A stretch of 62,687 bases of DNA. Origin: Merdimonas faecis (GTDB lineage Bacteria > Bacillota > Clostridia > Lachnospirales > Lachnospiraceae). Of this stretch, positions 25,661-34,027 are shown piece by piece. Under the pieces are notes generated by a model. It was not told the origin of the DNA. It ran no database searches and saw nothing but the letters and a program-made list of their open reading frames with translations. The stretch is from positions 1-62,687 of the forward strand of contig NZ_MIEH01000009.1 in assembly GCF_001754075.1 (NCBI RefSeq), given 5' to 3'. The position numbers and the translations under genes were made by a program. The first letter of the stretch is position 1. Each line of letters opens with the position of its first letter.

Positions 25661-26710
25661 CTATTCTTCTTCGTTCAAATTCATCCACATAATATTTCTG
25701 TATTTTGACCCGATCGTCCGTTCCTGTTCAAAAGGCTCTCCTTCTACCGTTGGATATGCCTCCAGAAACCTGCGGATTTCCATGATTTCTTCCTGTTCAA
25801 GCTCGAAAGAGAAAATCTTCAGATTATCTTCCACATGACGGCTGTTTCGTATGCCGATAATCGCAGCACCCACACCTTCCTGACTTAATATATATTTGGA
25901 TGCCACCTGTGAAATTCCTACCTGATATTTCTCTGCAATTCCCTGCAAAAGCTTCAACAGCTTCTGATAACCGTCCCATCCCAGCGAATCCTCAATAACC
26001 TGCAGATACTTAACCTGGGATCTGGTCTCCGGCTCTTCCATCCTCTTTCCGATCCACCGTTCTGCCAGAAATCCTCCCGACAAAGTACCATAACACAGCA
26101 TAGGGATCCCCTGGCCTTTACAATATTCCAGATATCCTTTCTCCGGTCTGCGGTCAAAAACAGAATACTGCGTCTGAGTAGTAGTTACCGGAATTCCTGC
26201 ATCCACCAGTTCTTTCAGATGTCTGGTGTCAAAGTTCGTTACGCTGATATTCCTGATCTTTCCTTTTTCCTTCAGCCTCACCAGGTATTCTGCCGTCTCA
26301 ATGCAGCCCGGCACCTCGTAGTCCCACCAGTGAAACTGCACCATATCCAGGATCTCCCGATTCAGACGTTTCAGGCTCCGGTCAATAATTTTTTCTGTAT
26401 ATGCAAAGTCTACCTGGCTTAACAGATCGAGATCAGGCACATATTTCGTATGGATCTGGATCTGATCCGGCGAGAGTCCGCTTCCGTGTTTCAATTCCCG
26501 GACAAATTTTCCAAGGAACTCTTCCACCCCGGTATAGATATCGCCACAGTCAAAGGTGGTAAATCCTCTTTCCGCCAGCATATGAAATGCCCGCATCACA
26601 TCATCAAAATCCAGGTCATTTTTAATGCTGTGCCCTTCCGAAAGCTGCCAGCATCCGTTGATCACTCTGTTAATCTGATAGTTCTCTCCTAAGTTCAGTT
26701 TCTGCTCCAT
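25661..26710 (-). CDS. Aldo/keto reductase
   Basis: 349 residues, an (alpha/beta)8 NADPH-dependent oxidoreductase. The catalytic tetrad region is visible: FTTFDCGDIYTGVEEFLG (Asp, Tyr), IHTKYVP (Lys) and MVQFHWWDYE (His). The C-terminal cofactor segment AAIIGIRNSRHVEDNL follows. The substrate is unknown. It starts 15 bp after the TIGR04076 gene in the T-box operon; GGAGAC precedes the ATG. Confidence 0.9.
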   Translation of the reverse strand: MEQKLNLGENYQINRVINGCWQLSEGHSIKNDLDFDDVMRAFHMLAERGFTTFDCGDIYTGVEEFLGKFVRELKHGSGLSPDQIQIHTKYVPDLDLLSQVDFAYTEKIIDRSLKRLNREILDMVQFHWWDYEVPGCIETAEYLVRLKEKGKIRNISVTNFDTRHLKELVDAGIPVTTTQTQYSVFDRRPEKGYLEYCKGQGIPMLCYGTLSGGFLAERWIGKRMEEPETRSQVKYLQVIEDSLGWDGYQKLLKLLQGIAEKYQVGISQVASKYILSQEGVGAAIIGIRNSRHVEDNLKIFSFELEQEEIMEIRRFLEAYPTVEGEPFEQERTIGSKYRNIMWMNLNEEE

Positions 26711-26725
26711 TTTTCTCGTCTCCTT

Positions 26726-27064
26726 TTATTCTCGAACTGCGATTTTTTCCACGGTACATTCGCCATGCCGGAATGTCCTTTTCCCAATCCGTGTGATTTT
26801 AAATTTTGCCCCGCAATTTGGATCCGGACAGGCAATCACACTGTCTGACAGCATCCAGTCATTTCCATCCAGCGGTCTTTGTTTGGCCGGAAGCAAAGGA
26901 AGAAGCGCCGCCAGTGAATACATGGAAAAGGAATGGGTCTGCGGAAACACCAGGTTTTCGCCGATCACCAGAAAATAATCTCCTTCTTTATGACTGCACA
27001 CCATTGGCCTTTCAGAGCCAATCACTTCCACCTTCAGATCATATAATGTAAAACTGTCGCCCAT
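26726..27064 (-). CDS. TIGR04076-like small protein
   Basis: 112 residues. The fold-defining features are DLKVEVIGSERPMVCSHKEGDYF near the start, LLPLLPAKQR in the middle, and CPDPNCGAKFKITRIG close to the end, as in the TIGR04076 family found in anaerobes and archaea. Function is unknown, although it is often next to aldo/keto reductases, as here. The start is ATG 27064 with AAAGGAG 6 nt away; the longer frame to 27190 runs through the T-box leader and is not coding. First gene of the T-box operon. Confidence 0.8.
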   Translation of the reverse strand: MGDSFTLYDLKVEVIGSERPMVCSHKEGDYFLVIGENLVFPQTHSFSMYSLAALLPLLPAKQRPLDGNDWMLSDSVIACPDPNCGAKFKITRIGKRTFRHGECTVEKIAVRE

Positions 27065-27088
27065 CTTTTTCTCCTTTCTCCGAAAAAC

Positions 27089-27122
27089 AAAAAACCTGCC
27101 CCTGAATCTCTTCAAGGACAGG
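27089..27122 (-). terminator. T-box operon attenuator terminator
   Basis: Stem 27095-27106 with 27111-27122 (CCTG and CCTTGAA core on the minus strand) followed by six T, 25 bp before the first gene. Confidence 0.82.
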
Positions 27123-27356
27123 TATAAAACCTGCGGTACCACCTTGTTTGGCACGATACTCCGTACCCTCTCATTCCAGAATGCCATCACATTCCTGACC
27201 GGATAACGCTGGTCTTATGCGTCTTGGCTACCAGGCTTCCTACCCTTCACCTCGCCCTCCGGGGCCCACTTGCCGCCACTGTCGTCTTTCCGGCTTCCAC
27301 CCTCCCGGATTCGCTTTAGACCGTTTGACTGCCTAACTTCCCCGTCTTCGGTTTAC
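27089..27356 (-). promoter_or_regulatory. T-box riboswitch leader
   Basis: Minus strand leader of about 270 nt ending in the T-box antiterminator motif AAGGTGGTACCGCAG (27131-27145), preceded by a stem III-like hairpin GGTACGG/TCGTGCC and followed by an intrinsic terminator. The acceptor-binding UGGU would pair with an ACCA tRNA end, so the cognate tRNA should have discriminator A. I could not assign the specifier codon: stem I is not of the simple textbook shape. Controls TIGR04076, aldo/keto reductase, NhaC, MGMT-TagA and probably LysR. Confidence 0.82.
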
Positions 27357-27362
27357 TTTTGT

Positions 27363-27392
27363 AGTATAGCATCACAGCAACGCAATTGTCAA
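27363..27392 (-). promoter_or_regulatory. Promoter of the T-box operon
   Basis: Minus strand perfect TTGACA (27387-27392), 18-nt spacer, extended TGCTATACT (-10 at 27363-27368). Confidence 0.8.
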
Positions 27393-27428
27393 ACTATTTT
27401 TTCCTGATTTCAAAACTGTCGCACCGCT

Positions 27429-28370
27429 TTACGGATTACAGCTCCCGCAGGGATCATAGCCCTGGCTGATCGCTTCCCCCCGGGTACCTTCAAATTCCTG
27501 CCGGTTCTGAGGCTTCATATCTCCCACACTGCTGCAGTCTGGTTTATGAAATTTGTGCGTATTGGTATTCAGAATATACGTCTGTGTCTCTTCGCCACTG
27601 TCCGCCTGTACATCTTCGTCCCCGCTGCTGCCGCTCCTGGCATCGTCAGCCTCACTGCTGTTGCCCTGGGTATAATCAATCTCAATCCCGGGCTGTACGT
27701 TATAGACATAAACATTAAAGGACACGCCTTCGCCTCCGTCTTCTACGGACTCCGCTTCCATCCAGACACCGGAAGCCACAAGATTGTCCCCCTCGAACAC
27801 CGGGGTCACCCGATACATCACATGGTAATCCGTCTCTTCCACATATTCTGCCACTTCATTTTCGAAGGGAAGCATCCCTTCTGTATTCATATACCGGGTT
27901 CCAGTGATCAGATTCTGCTCATTTGCATTTTCTCCGGTCAGCTGATAGCCGATGAGATGGCACCGGTTGTAAAGGGAACCGCCTTCTACATTATCGTACT
28001 GGACAGACTGCCATCCGGTAGGCTTCACCTCGCTGATGTTCCCCCGTTCTTCCTTTGGCATCAGATCTGTCCCGATACAGGCCTCAACCGTAGTACACCG
28101 CCCCAGCTCGTCAAGCTCCCCATAGCTTTCATAAGAAACCTCTGTCAGCTCTTCCTCTGTAAAGTCCGGTTCGTTTTCCTCTACTTCTATGTAAGGAGAA
28201 CCCTGATACTCCGGGATTTCTCCCAGTTCTACCTGGGTGACGGATACGGATTCCTCCGGCACTTCCTCTGTAAATGCCTGTTCGATACCGCAGGCCGTAC
28301 AGACATTCAGCAGAAGAGTACAGACAAGAAGCGTCAGATATTTACGAAAATGTCCTGTCAAACCGTTCAT
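27429..28370 (-). CDS. Secreted or membrane-anchored DNA/RNA non-specific endonuclease
   Basis: 313 residues. An N-terminal hydrophobic segment ends in a possible lipobox (VCTACG), giving export and maybe lipid anchoring. The nuclease core (about residues 85-230) has the Streptococcus-type DNA-entry nuclease motif NRCHLIGYQL followed by NEQNLITGTRYMN, with the catalytic His and metal-binding Asn. The last 50 residues (NTHKFHKPDCSSVGDMK, then YDPCGSCNP) form a Cys/His module seen on similar clostridial nucleases. It probably digests environmental DNA or helps uptake. The start is ATG 28370 after AAAGGAG, inside the end of the phospholipase-like gene. Confidence 0.85.
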   Translation of the reverse strand: MNGLTGHFRKYLTLLVCTLLLNVCTACGIEQAFTEEVPEESVSVTQVELGEIPEYQGSPYIEVEENEPDFTEEELTEVSYESYGELDELGRCTTVEACIGTDLMPKEERGNISEVKPTGWQSVQYDNVEGGSLYNRCHLIGYQLTGENANEQNLITGTRYMNTEGMLPFENEVAEYVEETDYHVMYRVTPVFEGDNLVASGVWMEAESVEDGGEGVSFNVYVYNVQPGIEIDYTQGNSSEADDARSGSSGDEDVQADSGEETQTYILNTNTHKFHKPDCSSVGDMKPQNRQEFEGTRGEAISQGYDPCGSCNP

Positions 28371-29133
28371 CCAGCTCCTTTCTGGTCCAGATGCTCTCAT
28401 CCAGACTTACGATCATCCGTACTGCCAGATCTACAGCCGAGTCAAACCGCTTCATCAGCTCTTCGTTGCTTACCCTGCACTTCGAATTATCTTTTCTCTG
28501 ATTCAGCAGGCCTTTCATGCCAGCATAATGCCCGGTCATCCGCAGTCCGGTATTGACCAGGTGATACTTAGCCTTTCCGGGCGCCGTAAACAGGCGCTTT
28601 ATCAGACGCAGCCACTTCAGGGACTTAAGTACGATCTTCCGGCTGATATTCTCATAGAAAGGCCAGATAGCGTCCGCCGTAGCGATATCCACCGGCACCA
28701 GACGGGCCAGCGGATAGGAAAAGGGATCCTTCCCGTCCTTACGCATCAGCTTTTTTTCAAACTCTTCTTCGATCTCCAGATGCTGTACACCGCTTTTCTC
28801 AATATATTCCTCCACATACGGATGACACTCGCTGTCCAGGATAAAATGGCATACAAAGCCCATCAGATAGGCATACTCCCGGCTGCTCTCTCCCCTCTTA
28901 CGCACCACTTTCTGGGCGTGCTCGAAAAAGGGCATTGCGGAAATATCATGGAGATGATTTCCATATTTTGTCACCCGGTTTGGCCTGTATGGCTGGTAAA
29001 AGAAAAACAGATCCGGCCCCTGCAGTCCGATCCTGTACTGCCGGTAATGTCTTTTCACCGTCTGCTGCAGCGTCTTTGGCAGACGCTCCGCCACTTTCTT
29101 CCCAAATCTGTCATGTGCATAAAATGCAGGCAT
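28342..29133 (-). CDS. Zinc-dependent phospholipase C family protein
   Basis: 263 residues, all-helical. His/Asp zinc ligands of the phospholipase C fold are spread as expected: YAHDRFG at the start, LQGPDLFFFY, GNHLHD, and FVCHFILDSECHPYVE near residue 93. It has no signal peptide, so unlike secreted toxins it may act inside the cell, and its substrate is unknown. It overlaps the nuclease gene by 29 bp, implying co-expression. Confidence 0.85.
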   Translation of the reverse strand: MPAFYAHDRFGKKVAERLPKTLQQTVKRHYRQYRIGLQGPDLFFFYQPYRPNRVTKYGNHLHDISAMPFFEHAQKVVRKRGESSREYAYLMGFVCHFILDSECHPYVEEYIEKSGVQHLEIEEEFEKKLMRKDGKDPFSYPLARLVPVDIATADAIWPFYENISRKIVLKSLKWLRLIKRLFTAPGKAKYHLVNTGLRMTGHYAGMKGLLNQRKDNSKCRVSNEELMKRFDSAVDLAVRMIVSLDESIWTRKELDERFDRTFS

Positions 29134-29170
29134 ATTTATAATCCCCTTTCTTAATCTGAACCCTTATCTA

Positions 29171-30406
29171 TTATTTGACTGCTGCTGCTTTGTTAAATAA
29201 TACAAAGCCGATCACGAACATTACCGCGATGATCGCCACGCCGGCATTGGCTACGTTCGTGATCTGTGCCACGATACCCACTAAGGTCGTCCCCATAAAG
29301 GATGCTCCTTTCCCGCAGATATCGTAGATCCCAAAATATTCTCCTGACTTTTCTGCCGGAATGATCTTGGCAAAATAGGATCTTGCCAGCGCCTGGATCG
29401 CTCCCTGGAACATCCCCACCATCACAGCCAGGAACCAGAACTCCCACTGTTTATCCAGCTGAATGGCAAATAAAGCGATCAAAGTGTAGGCTGCGATACA
29501 GACCTTGATCAGTTTCGTGGTCTCATACCGTTTGGAAAACCTGGAAAAGATCAGCGCACACGGAAATGCTACGATCTGTGTTACCAGAAGCGCCAGCAGA
29601 AGCCCTGTCGTATCCAGTCCCAGGGCGCTTCCGTATGCGGTTGCCATCTCGATGATCGTGTATACACCGTCAATAAAGAAGAAAAACGCAAGCAGATATA
29701 AAAATATCTTTTTCTCCTTTTTGATATCCCGCAGTGTATGACCCAGCCTTATAAAGCTGTCCTTAATCGGATGCTCCGGCGGCGCCGCAAAATTTTTCTG
29801 CCTGTAGTTTTTAAGAAGCGGCAAAGTCATTAAGACCCACCACACCGCATTGATCAGGAACGCCAGCATCATCGCTGTATTCATTGTAATCCCAATACTC
29901 TCATACATCAACACAAACACCAGAGAAATGATAAAAGGAATACAGCTTCCGATGTATCCCCACGCATAACCGTGGGAAGACACCTTATCCATCCGCTCCG
30001 GCGTTGTCACATCCACCAGCATCGAATCATAGAAGATCAGGCTGGCATTATACCCCACCTTCGCGATCACAAAGACTACTAAAAATACGATCCATGACGT
30101 GGGAACAGAGAGCGCCGCACAGCCAATTACGCCGATCATCATGAAAAATACAAACAATGGCTTCTTATAATTCCTGGTATCTGCCACCGTTCCCATGGTC
30201 GGGCCCAAAATGGCTACGATCACTGTAGAAATAGACGCCGCATACCCCCAGTATGCCAGATAATCCACTTCAGAAATCCCTGCATTTCCCGCCAGTGCAT
30301 TAAAATAGATAGGGATAATGGTGGAGACCAGCAGCGTAAATGCTGAATTTCCCACATCATACAAAATCCAGTATTTTTCCATTTTTGTCAATTTATCATT
30401 TCCCAT
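29171..30406 (-). CDS. MFS transporter of the ATG22/UMF1 type
   Basis: 411 residues with 12 predicted membrane helices. The first helix motif YDVGNSAFTLLVSTIIPIYF is diagnostic of the UMF1/ATG22 branch; motif A-like GTVADTRNYKKP follows. Substrate unknown; relatives are linked to amino acid or nucleotide efflux. I start at ATG 30406 with AGAGGAAG upstream; the in-frame TTG at 30439 has no site. Confidence 0.87.
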   Translation of the reverse strand: MGNDKLTKMEKYWILYDVGNSAFTLLVSTIIPIYFNALAGNAGISEVDYLAYWGYAASISTVIVAILGPTMGTVADTRNYKKPLFVFFMMIGVIGCAALSVPTSWIVFLVVFVIAKVGYNASLIFYDSMLVDVTTPERMDKVSSHGYAWGYIGSCIPFIISLVFVLMYESIGITMNTAMMLAFLINAVWWVLMTLPLLKNYRQKNFAAPPEHPIKDSFIRLGHTLRDIKKEKKIFLYLLAFFFFIDGVYTIIEMATAYGSALGLDTTGLLLALLVTQIVAFPCALIFSRFSKRYETTKLIKVCIAAYTLIALFAIQLDKQWEFWFLAVMVGMFQGAIQALARSYFAKIIPAEKSGEYFGIYDICGKGASFMGTTLVGIVAQITNVANAGVAIIAVMFVIGFVLFNKAAAVK

Positions 30407-30488
30407 AGATACTTCCTCTTCCTTCAGACTTTTTTCCAATCATACCTCTGTCCTGTAAATGCAGGATCATTTTCTTGTAAAATACGAG

Positions 30489-33200
30489 TTAATTTTCCAG
30501 ATCCTTTCTCCCCAGCCGTACATCCTCCATATGGGCTGCAAGCTCCTCATCCAGATGGTCGAACAGGAAATTACGGCTGCTGCCATGCCGCTCCAGATAC
30601 TCTTCCCGCAGCTGCTGTTCCATGATCTTTACATCCTCCCGGAACTCCCTTGCCGAGATCAGGGTTCCCCCCTGCCCCAGAGTGACCACCTGCTCCACAC
30701 CATCAGAGGTCACAACCGTAACATGGTATTTCCGCCCGATCTGATGGACCACCTTCTCAATGTACTGGTCCGCCGTCTCCGCCTCTTTCGTATAGACCAC
30801 ATGGATATTGTGGTATTTCATGATCTCCAGGTGTTCTCCTTCCACCTGATAGGCATCATACACCAGGATCACCTGGCAGCCCCGGTATCCCTGATAGTTG
30901 CAGAGCACATCCATCAGCTTGTGCCTGGCCCCCTCGATATTAACCTTTGCCAGTTCTTTTAAGTCTTCCCAGGCAAAAATTACATTATAACCATCGACCA
31001 GCAGATATTCTGTCTCCGCCGGATCCTTCTTTTTCTTTTCTCCATCATCCAGGCTCCGAACCTGCCGTTTCCAGCCATCCTGCCGTTTACGCTCCACTTT
31101 TCCGTAGGTACGGATAAAGATTTCTTCCAGCTCTTTTTCTTCCGCACCCCAGGCAGCGGTCTTTCGTCTCTCTATCGTCCGGCCTTCTTCCGGCCCCTTC
31201 GGTTCCCTCCCAAGACAGCTTGGCAGATGCATATGCTCCGGTACCTCCTGCCATGGCACGTAGTATCCTGCACCATGAGAGCAGAAGACAGAACCGGACG
31301 GATTTTCCTCATCCCGGTCCGGATCATAGGCTGCCGCCTTGATTACTTCTTCCTGGCTCTGACACTGATCATATCCCCAGAAGGTACAGGTCAGGTGCCC
31401 CATTCCTCTGGTGTAAGCCGCCACTTCCCGGGGATACTCCCGCATGGCCGCCACCGGAGCCCGGCCTTTTAAAACTGTCATCTCCTGCTCCTGTTCCGGC
31501 AGTCCACATTCACCGCCCATATTCTGGATATCGGTCAGGGCTCGTCCGGTCATTTCCGTTGGCACCTCCAGCAAAAATTCATAGTAAGGCTCCAGCAGGA
31601 TACTCTCCGCCTGCATCAGTCCCTGCCGGACCGCCCGGTAGGTCGCCTGTCTGAAGTCCCCGCCTTCCGTATGCTTCAGGTGGGCCTTGCCGGACATCAG
31701 CGTGATCTTCATATCTGTAACCGCGGATCCGGTCAGTACACCCCGGTGAACCTTCTCTCCCAGATGGGTCAGGATCAGCCGCTGCCAGTTCAGGTTCAGT
31801 TCATCCTCACTGCAGGCGCTTTCAAGCACCAGACCACTGCCCCTCTCTCCCGGCTCCATCAACAGATGGACTTCCGCATAGTGACGCAGCGGCTCGAAAT
31901 GCCCCACGCCCTCCACCGTATTCTGGATGGTCTCTTTATACACCACACGCCCGGCATCAAAGGTGACATTTACGCCAAATCGCTCCTGAATCAGGCTTTT
32001 CAGGATCTCAATCTGGACTTCTCCCATCAGTCGTACGTAGATTTCACCTAGCTCTTCTTCCCAGACTACCCGGAGCATGGGCTCTTCTTCCTCCAGCCTT
32101 CTTAGGTTCTGAAGCATCTGGTGAACATCACACCCGTACGGAAGCTGTACCTTATATTCCAGCACCGGCTCCAGAGCCGGATCTTCCGCATCTTCCTCCC
32201 CGCTCAGGCCTTCCCCCGGCCAGGTATGAGTAAGCCCTGTAAGCGCACAGACCATTCCCGCCTGCGCCTCCTGGAGCATCTCATACTTTTCTCCGGAATA
32301 CAGGCGGATCTGATCTACTTTTTCTTCCCATGGCTCTTCCTTTTGATCCATGCCGTCCAAAAGATCCTTGACCTTCAGCTTTCCGCCGGTAACTTTGATG
32401 TGAGTCAGCCGGGTTCCCTGGCTATCCCTGGAAATTTTATATACCTTCGCCCGGAAATCCCCCGGGTACTCTTTTTCTTCCGTATAGGCCGCTATTCCAT
32501 CCAGCAGCGCTTCCACTCCATTGATCTTAAGCGCTGAGCCGAAATAGCAGGGGAACACCTTCCGCTCCCGGATCATCCGCCGGATCTCTTCTGATCTGAC
32601 CTCTCCTTCCTGCAGATAATGCTCCAGCACATTTTCATCGCAGACGGCCAGCTCCTCCAAAAACGTTTCCCGGTCCTGATCCCGGCCAAAGTCCACGAAG
32701 CCTTCACCAAGCTGGTTTTTTAGTCCGTTCATCAGCTTCTCCCGGTCCGTTCCGGCCTGATCCATCTTATTGACAAATAAAAAAGCCGGGATATTGTAGC
32801 GCTCCAGCAGCTTCCAAAGCGTCCTGGTATGCCCCTGCACGCCATCCGCCCCGCTGATTACCAGAACCGCATAGTCCAGTACCTGCAGGACACGCTCCAT
32901 CTCTGCTGAAAAGTCCACATGCCCCGGAGTATCCAGAAGCGTAATCTTACTGTCCTTCCACTCCATCTGTGCCTGCTTGGAAAAGATGGTGATCCCACGC
33001 TTCTTTTCCAGCTCGTAGGTGTCCAGGAACGCATCCTGGCTGTCCACCCTGCCGGCCTTACGAATGGCTCCGCTTAAGTAGAGAAGCGCCTCGGAAAGGG
33101 TCGTTTTCCCGGCATCCACATGGGCCAGGACGCCAAGAGAAATCCTTTTTACCCGCTCTTTTCCATTTGTAATTTCTTTATTTTCAGACGTATTTTCCAT
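30489..33200 (-). CDS. TetM-like ribosomal GTPase fused to a YacP/Rae1-type NYN endoribonuclease
   Basis: 903 residues. Residues 15-690 follow the EF-G/TetM plan: P-loop LAHVDAGKTTLSEALL, switch II DTPGHVDF, NKMD specificity motif, GSALKINGV, then domains II-V. From about residue 706 a NYN/PIN-like nuclease follows (EYLLVDGYNVIFAW, ILVYDAYQVEG, TKEAETADQYIEK, VTSDGVEQ) that matches Bacillus YacP/Rae1, which cuts mRNA in the ribosomal A site. The fusion would bring a ribosome-binding GTPase and an A-site nuclease together. The charged linker is Lys/Glu rich. It should not be read as proof of tetracycline resistance. The start is ATG 33200 after AAAGGGG; the upstream in-frame codon covers this site. 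Confidence 0.92.
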   Translation of the reverse strand: MENTSENKEITNGKERVKRISLGVLAHVDAGKTTLSEALLYLSGAIRKAGRVDSQDAFLDTYELEKKRGITIFSKQAQMEWKDSKITLLDTPGHVDFSAEMERVLQVLDYAVLVISGADGVQGHTRTLWKLLERYNIPAFLFVNKMDQAGTDREKLMNGLKNQLGEGFVDFGRDQDRETFLEELAVCDENVLEHYLQEGEVRSEEIRRMIRERKVFPCYFGSALKINGVEALLDGIAAYTEEKEYPGDFRAKVYKISRDSQGTRLTHIKVTGGKLKVKDLLDGMDQKEEPWEEKVDQIRLYSGEKYEMLQEAQAGMVCALTGLTHTWPGEGLSGEEDAEDPALEPVLEYKVQLPYGCDVHQMLQNLRRLEEEEPMLRVVWEEELGEIYVRLMGEVQIEILKSLIQERFGVNVTFDAGRVVYKETIQNTVEGVGHFEPLRHYAEVHLLMEPGERGSGLVLESACSEDELNLNWQRLILTHLGEKVHRGVLTGSAVTDMKITLMSGKAHLKHTEGGDFRQATYRAVRQGLMQAESILLEPYYEFLLEVPTEMTGRALTDIQNMGGECGLPEQEQEMTVLKGRAPVAAMREYPREVAAYTRGMGHLTCTFWGYDQCQSQEEVIKAAAYDPDRDEENPSGSVFCSHGAGYYVPWQEVPEHMHLPSCLGREPKGPEEGRTIERRKTAAWGAEEKELEEIFIRTYGKVERKRQDGWKRQVRSLDDGEKKKKDPAETEYLLVDGYNVIFAWEDLKELAKVNIEGARHKLMDVLCNYQGYRGCQVILVYDAYQVEGEHLEIMKYHNIHVVYTKEAETADQYIEKVVHQIGRKYHVTVVTSDGVEQVVTLGQGGTLISAREFREDVKIMEQQLREEYLERHGSSRNFLFDHLDEELAAHMEDVRLGRKDLEN

Positions 33201-33278
33201 GAAAATACCCCTTTCTGTTCGATAATACAATTTTTATCATATCACAGAAAGGGGGAGAAGTCGATGAAGGATTTCTGA

Positions 33279-33872
33279 TTACCCTTTCTGCTCCACCACT
33301 ACATCTGACCTCAAAATATCCGTCAACAGATTCTTACACTCCTTCTTCAGCTGCTCCAGCGGCGTCTTTTCCTGATGGCACTCATTAATAAATCCCAGCA
33401 GTCCAAAACAAACAAAGCCGGCAATTTTTCTGGCGGAATACTTCAGCTTCAGGCTCCCTTTCTGAATATGGCTCGTATGCTGCTCTACCGTATCCAATAC
33501 AATATTATAGAAAGCAAATGCCAGATAGGGATTTTTATCCGGATCCGTATGCCGGAAAAACTCAAACTGATCATAATATACAGCCAGAATACTGTCCAGC
33601 ATATTCACATATCCCTGTACCAGTCCTCCCTGTGGGTTATTTTCCTTCTGTCTCCGATAATAGTCTTTTGTACCGATCTCCAGCATATCTTCGAAAATCT
33701 CATCTACCAATGCATATTTATCGCTGTAATGAGAATAGAAGGTAATACGGCTTGTATCTGCCCTTTTGCATAATTCTGTGATCGAAATCTGCGAAAAAGA
33801 CAGTTCGGAAAGCATTTTGATTAACGTTGATTTCAAATTTTTCTTTGTTTTGCGAATACGCTTGTCTTCCAT
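33279..33872 (-). CDS. TetR/AcrR-family regulator
   Basis: 197 residues. The N-terminal helix-turn-helix is clear (FSQISITELCKRADTSRITFYSHYSDKYALV in pieces). The C-terminal ligand domain is of the clostridial TetR_C type. Divergent from degV, with a perfect 20-bp palindrome between that covers both promoters, so it probably represses itself and degV. The effector is unknown; a fatty acid is conceivable because DegV binds fatty acids. The start is ATG 33872; longer in-frame starts lack a better ribosome site. Confidence 0.87.
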   Translation of the reverse strand: MEDKRIRKTKKNLKSTLIKMLSELSFSQISITELCKRADTSRITFYSHYSDKYALVDEIFEDMLEIGTKDYYRRQKENNPQGGLVQGYVNMLDSILAVYYDQFEFFRHTDPDKNPYLAFAFYNIVLDTVEQHTSHIQKGSLKLKYSARKIAGFVCFGLLGFINECHQEKTPLEQLKKECKNLLTDILRSDVVVEQKG

Positions 33873-33926
33873 TTTTACATTTTTCCTTCTTTGTATAATT
33901 AACTTACACATTCCATTTATTGTTTC

Positions 33927-33973
33927 TTGTTATTCATGTATACGTTTGCTATAATTTTAACACCTGTTAAAAT
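33927..33973. promoter_or_regulatory. Divergent promoter with a 20-bp TetR-type operator
   Basis: Plus strand promoter for degV: TTGTTA (33927-33932), 17 nt, TATAAT (33950-33955). A perfect palindrome ATTTTAACA-CC-TGTTAAAAT occupies 33954-33973. On the minus strand a TTGATT-17-TAAAAT promoter for the regulator gene also crosses it. Confidence 0.72.
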
Positions 33974-34027
33974 AACAATCAACATGTAAGAAAAATTGCG
34001 ATATTTTGCACAGAAGGGGAAATTGAA

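Noticed and set aside
26726-27190. Longer start for the TIGR04076 protein
   Set aside because: The extra 42 codons run through the T-box antiterminator and terminator; AAAGGAG marks the start at 27064.
27123-27356. Cobalamin-riboswitch-like words (GCCACTG) on the plus strand
   Set aside because: No B12-box or other core elements follow, while the minus strand shows a clear T-box motif, terminator and promoter.
27546-29154. Plus-strand frames of over 300 codons opposite the nuclease and phospholipase-like genes
   Set aside because: Antisense shadows: no ribosome site, no recognisable domain, and the minus-strand products carry catalytic motifs.
30489-33200. Tetracycline resistance gene tet(M)-type
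   Set aside because: Similarity is to the whole GTPase family; the NYN fusion and chromosomal context without mobile genes do not support an acquired resistance gene.
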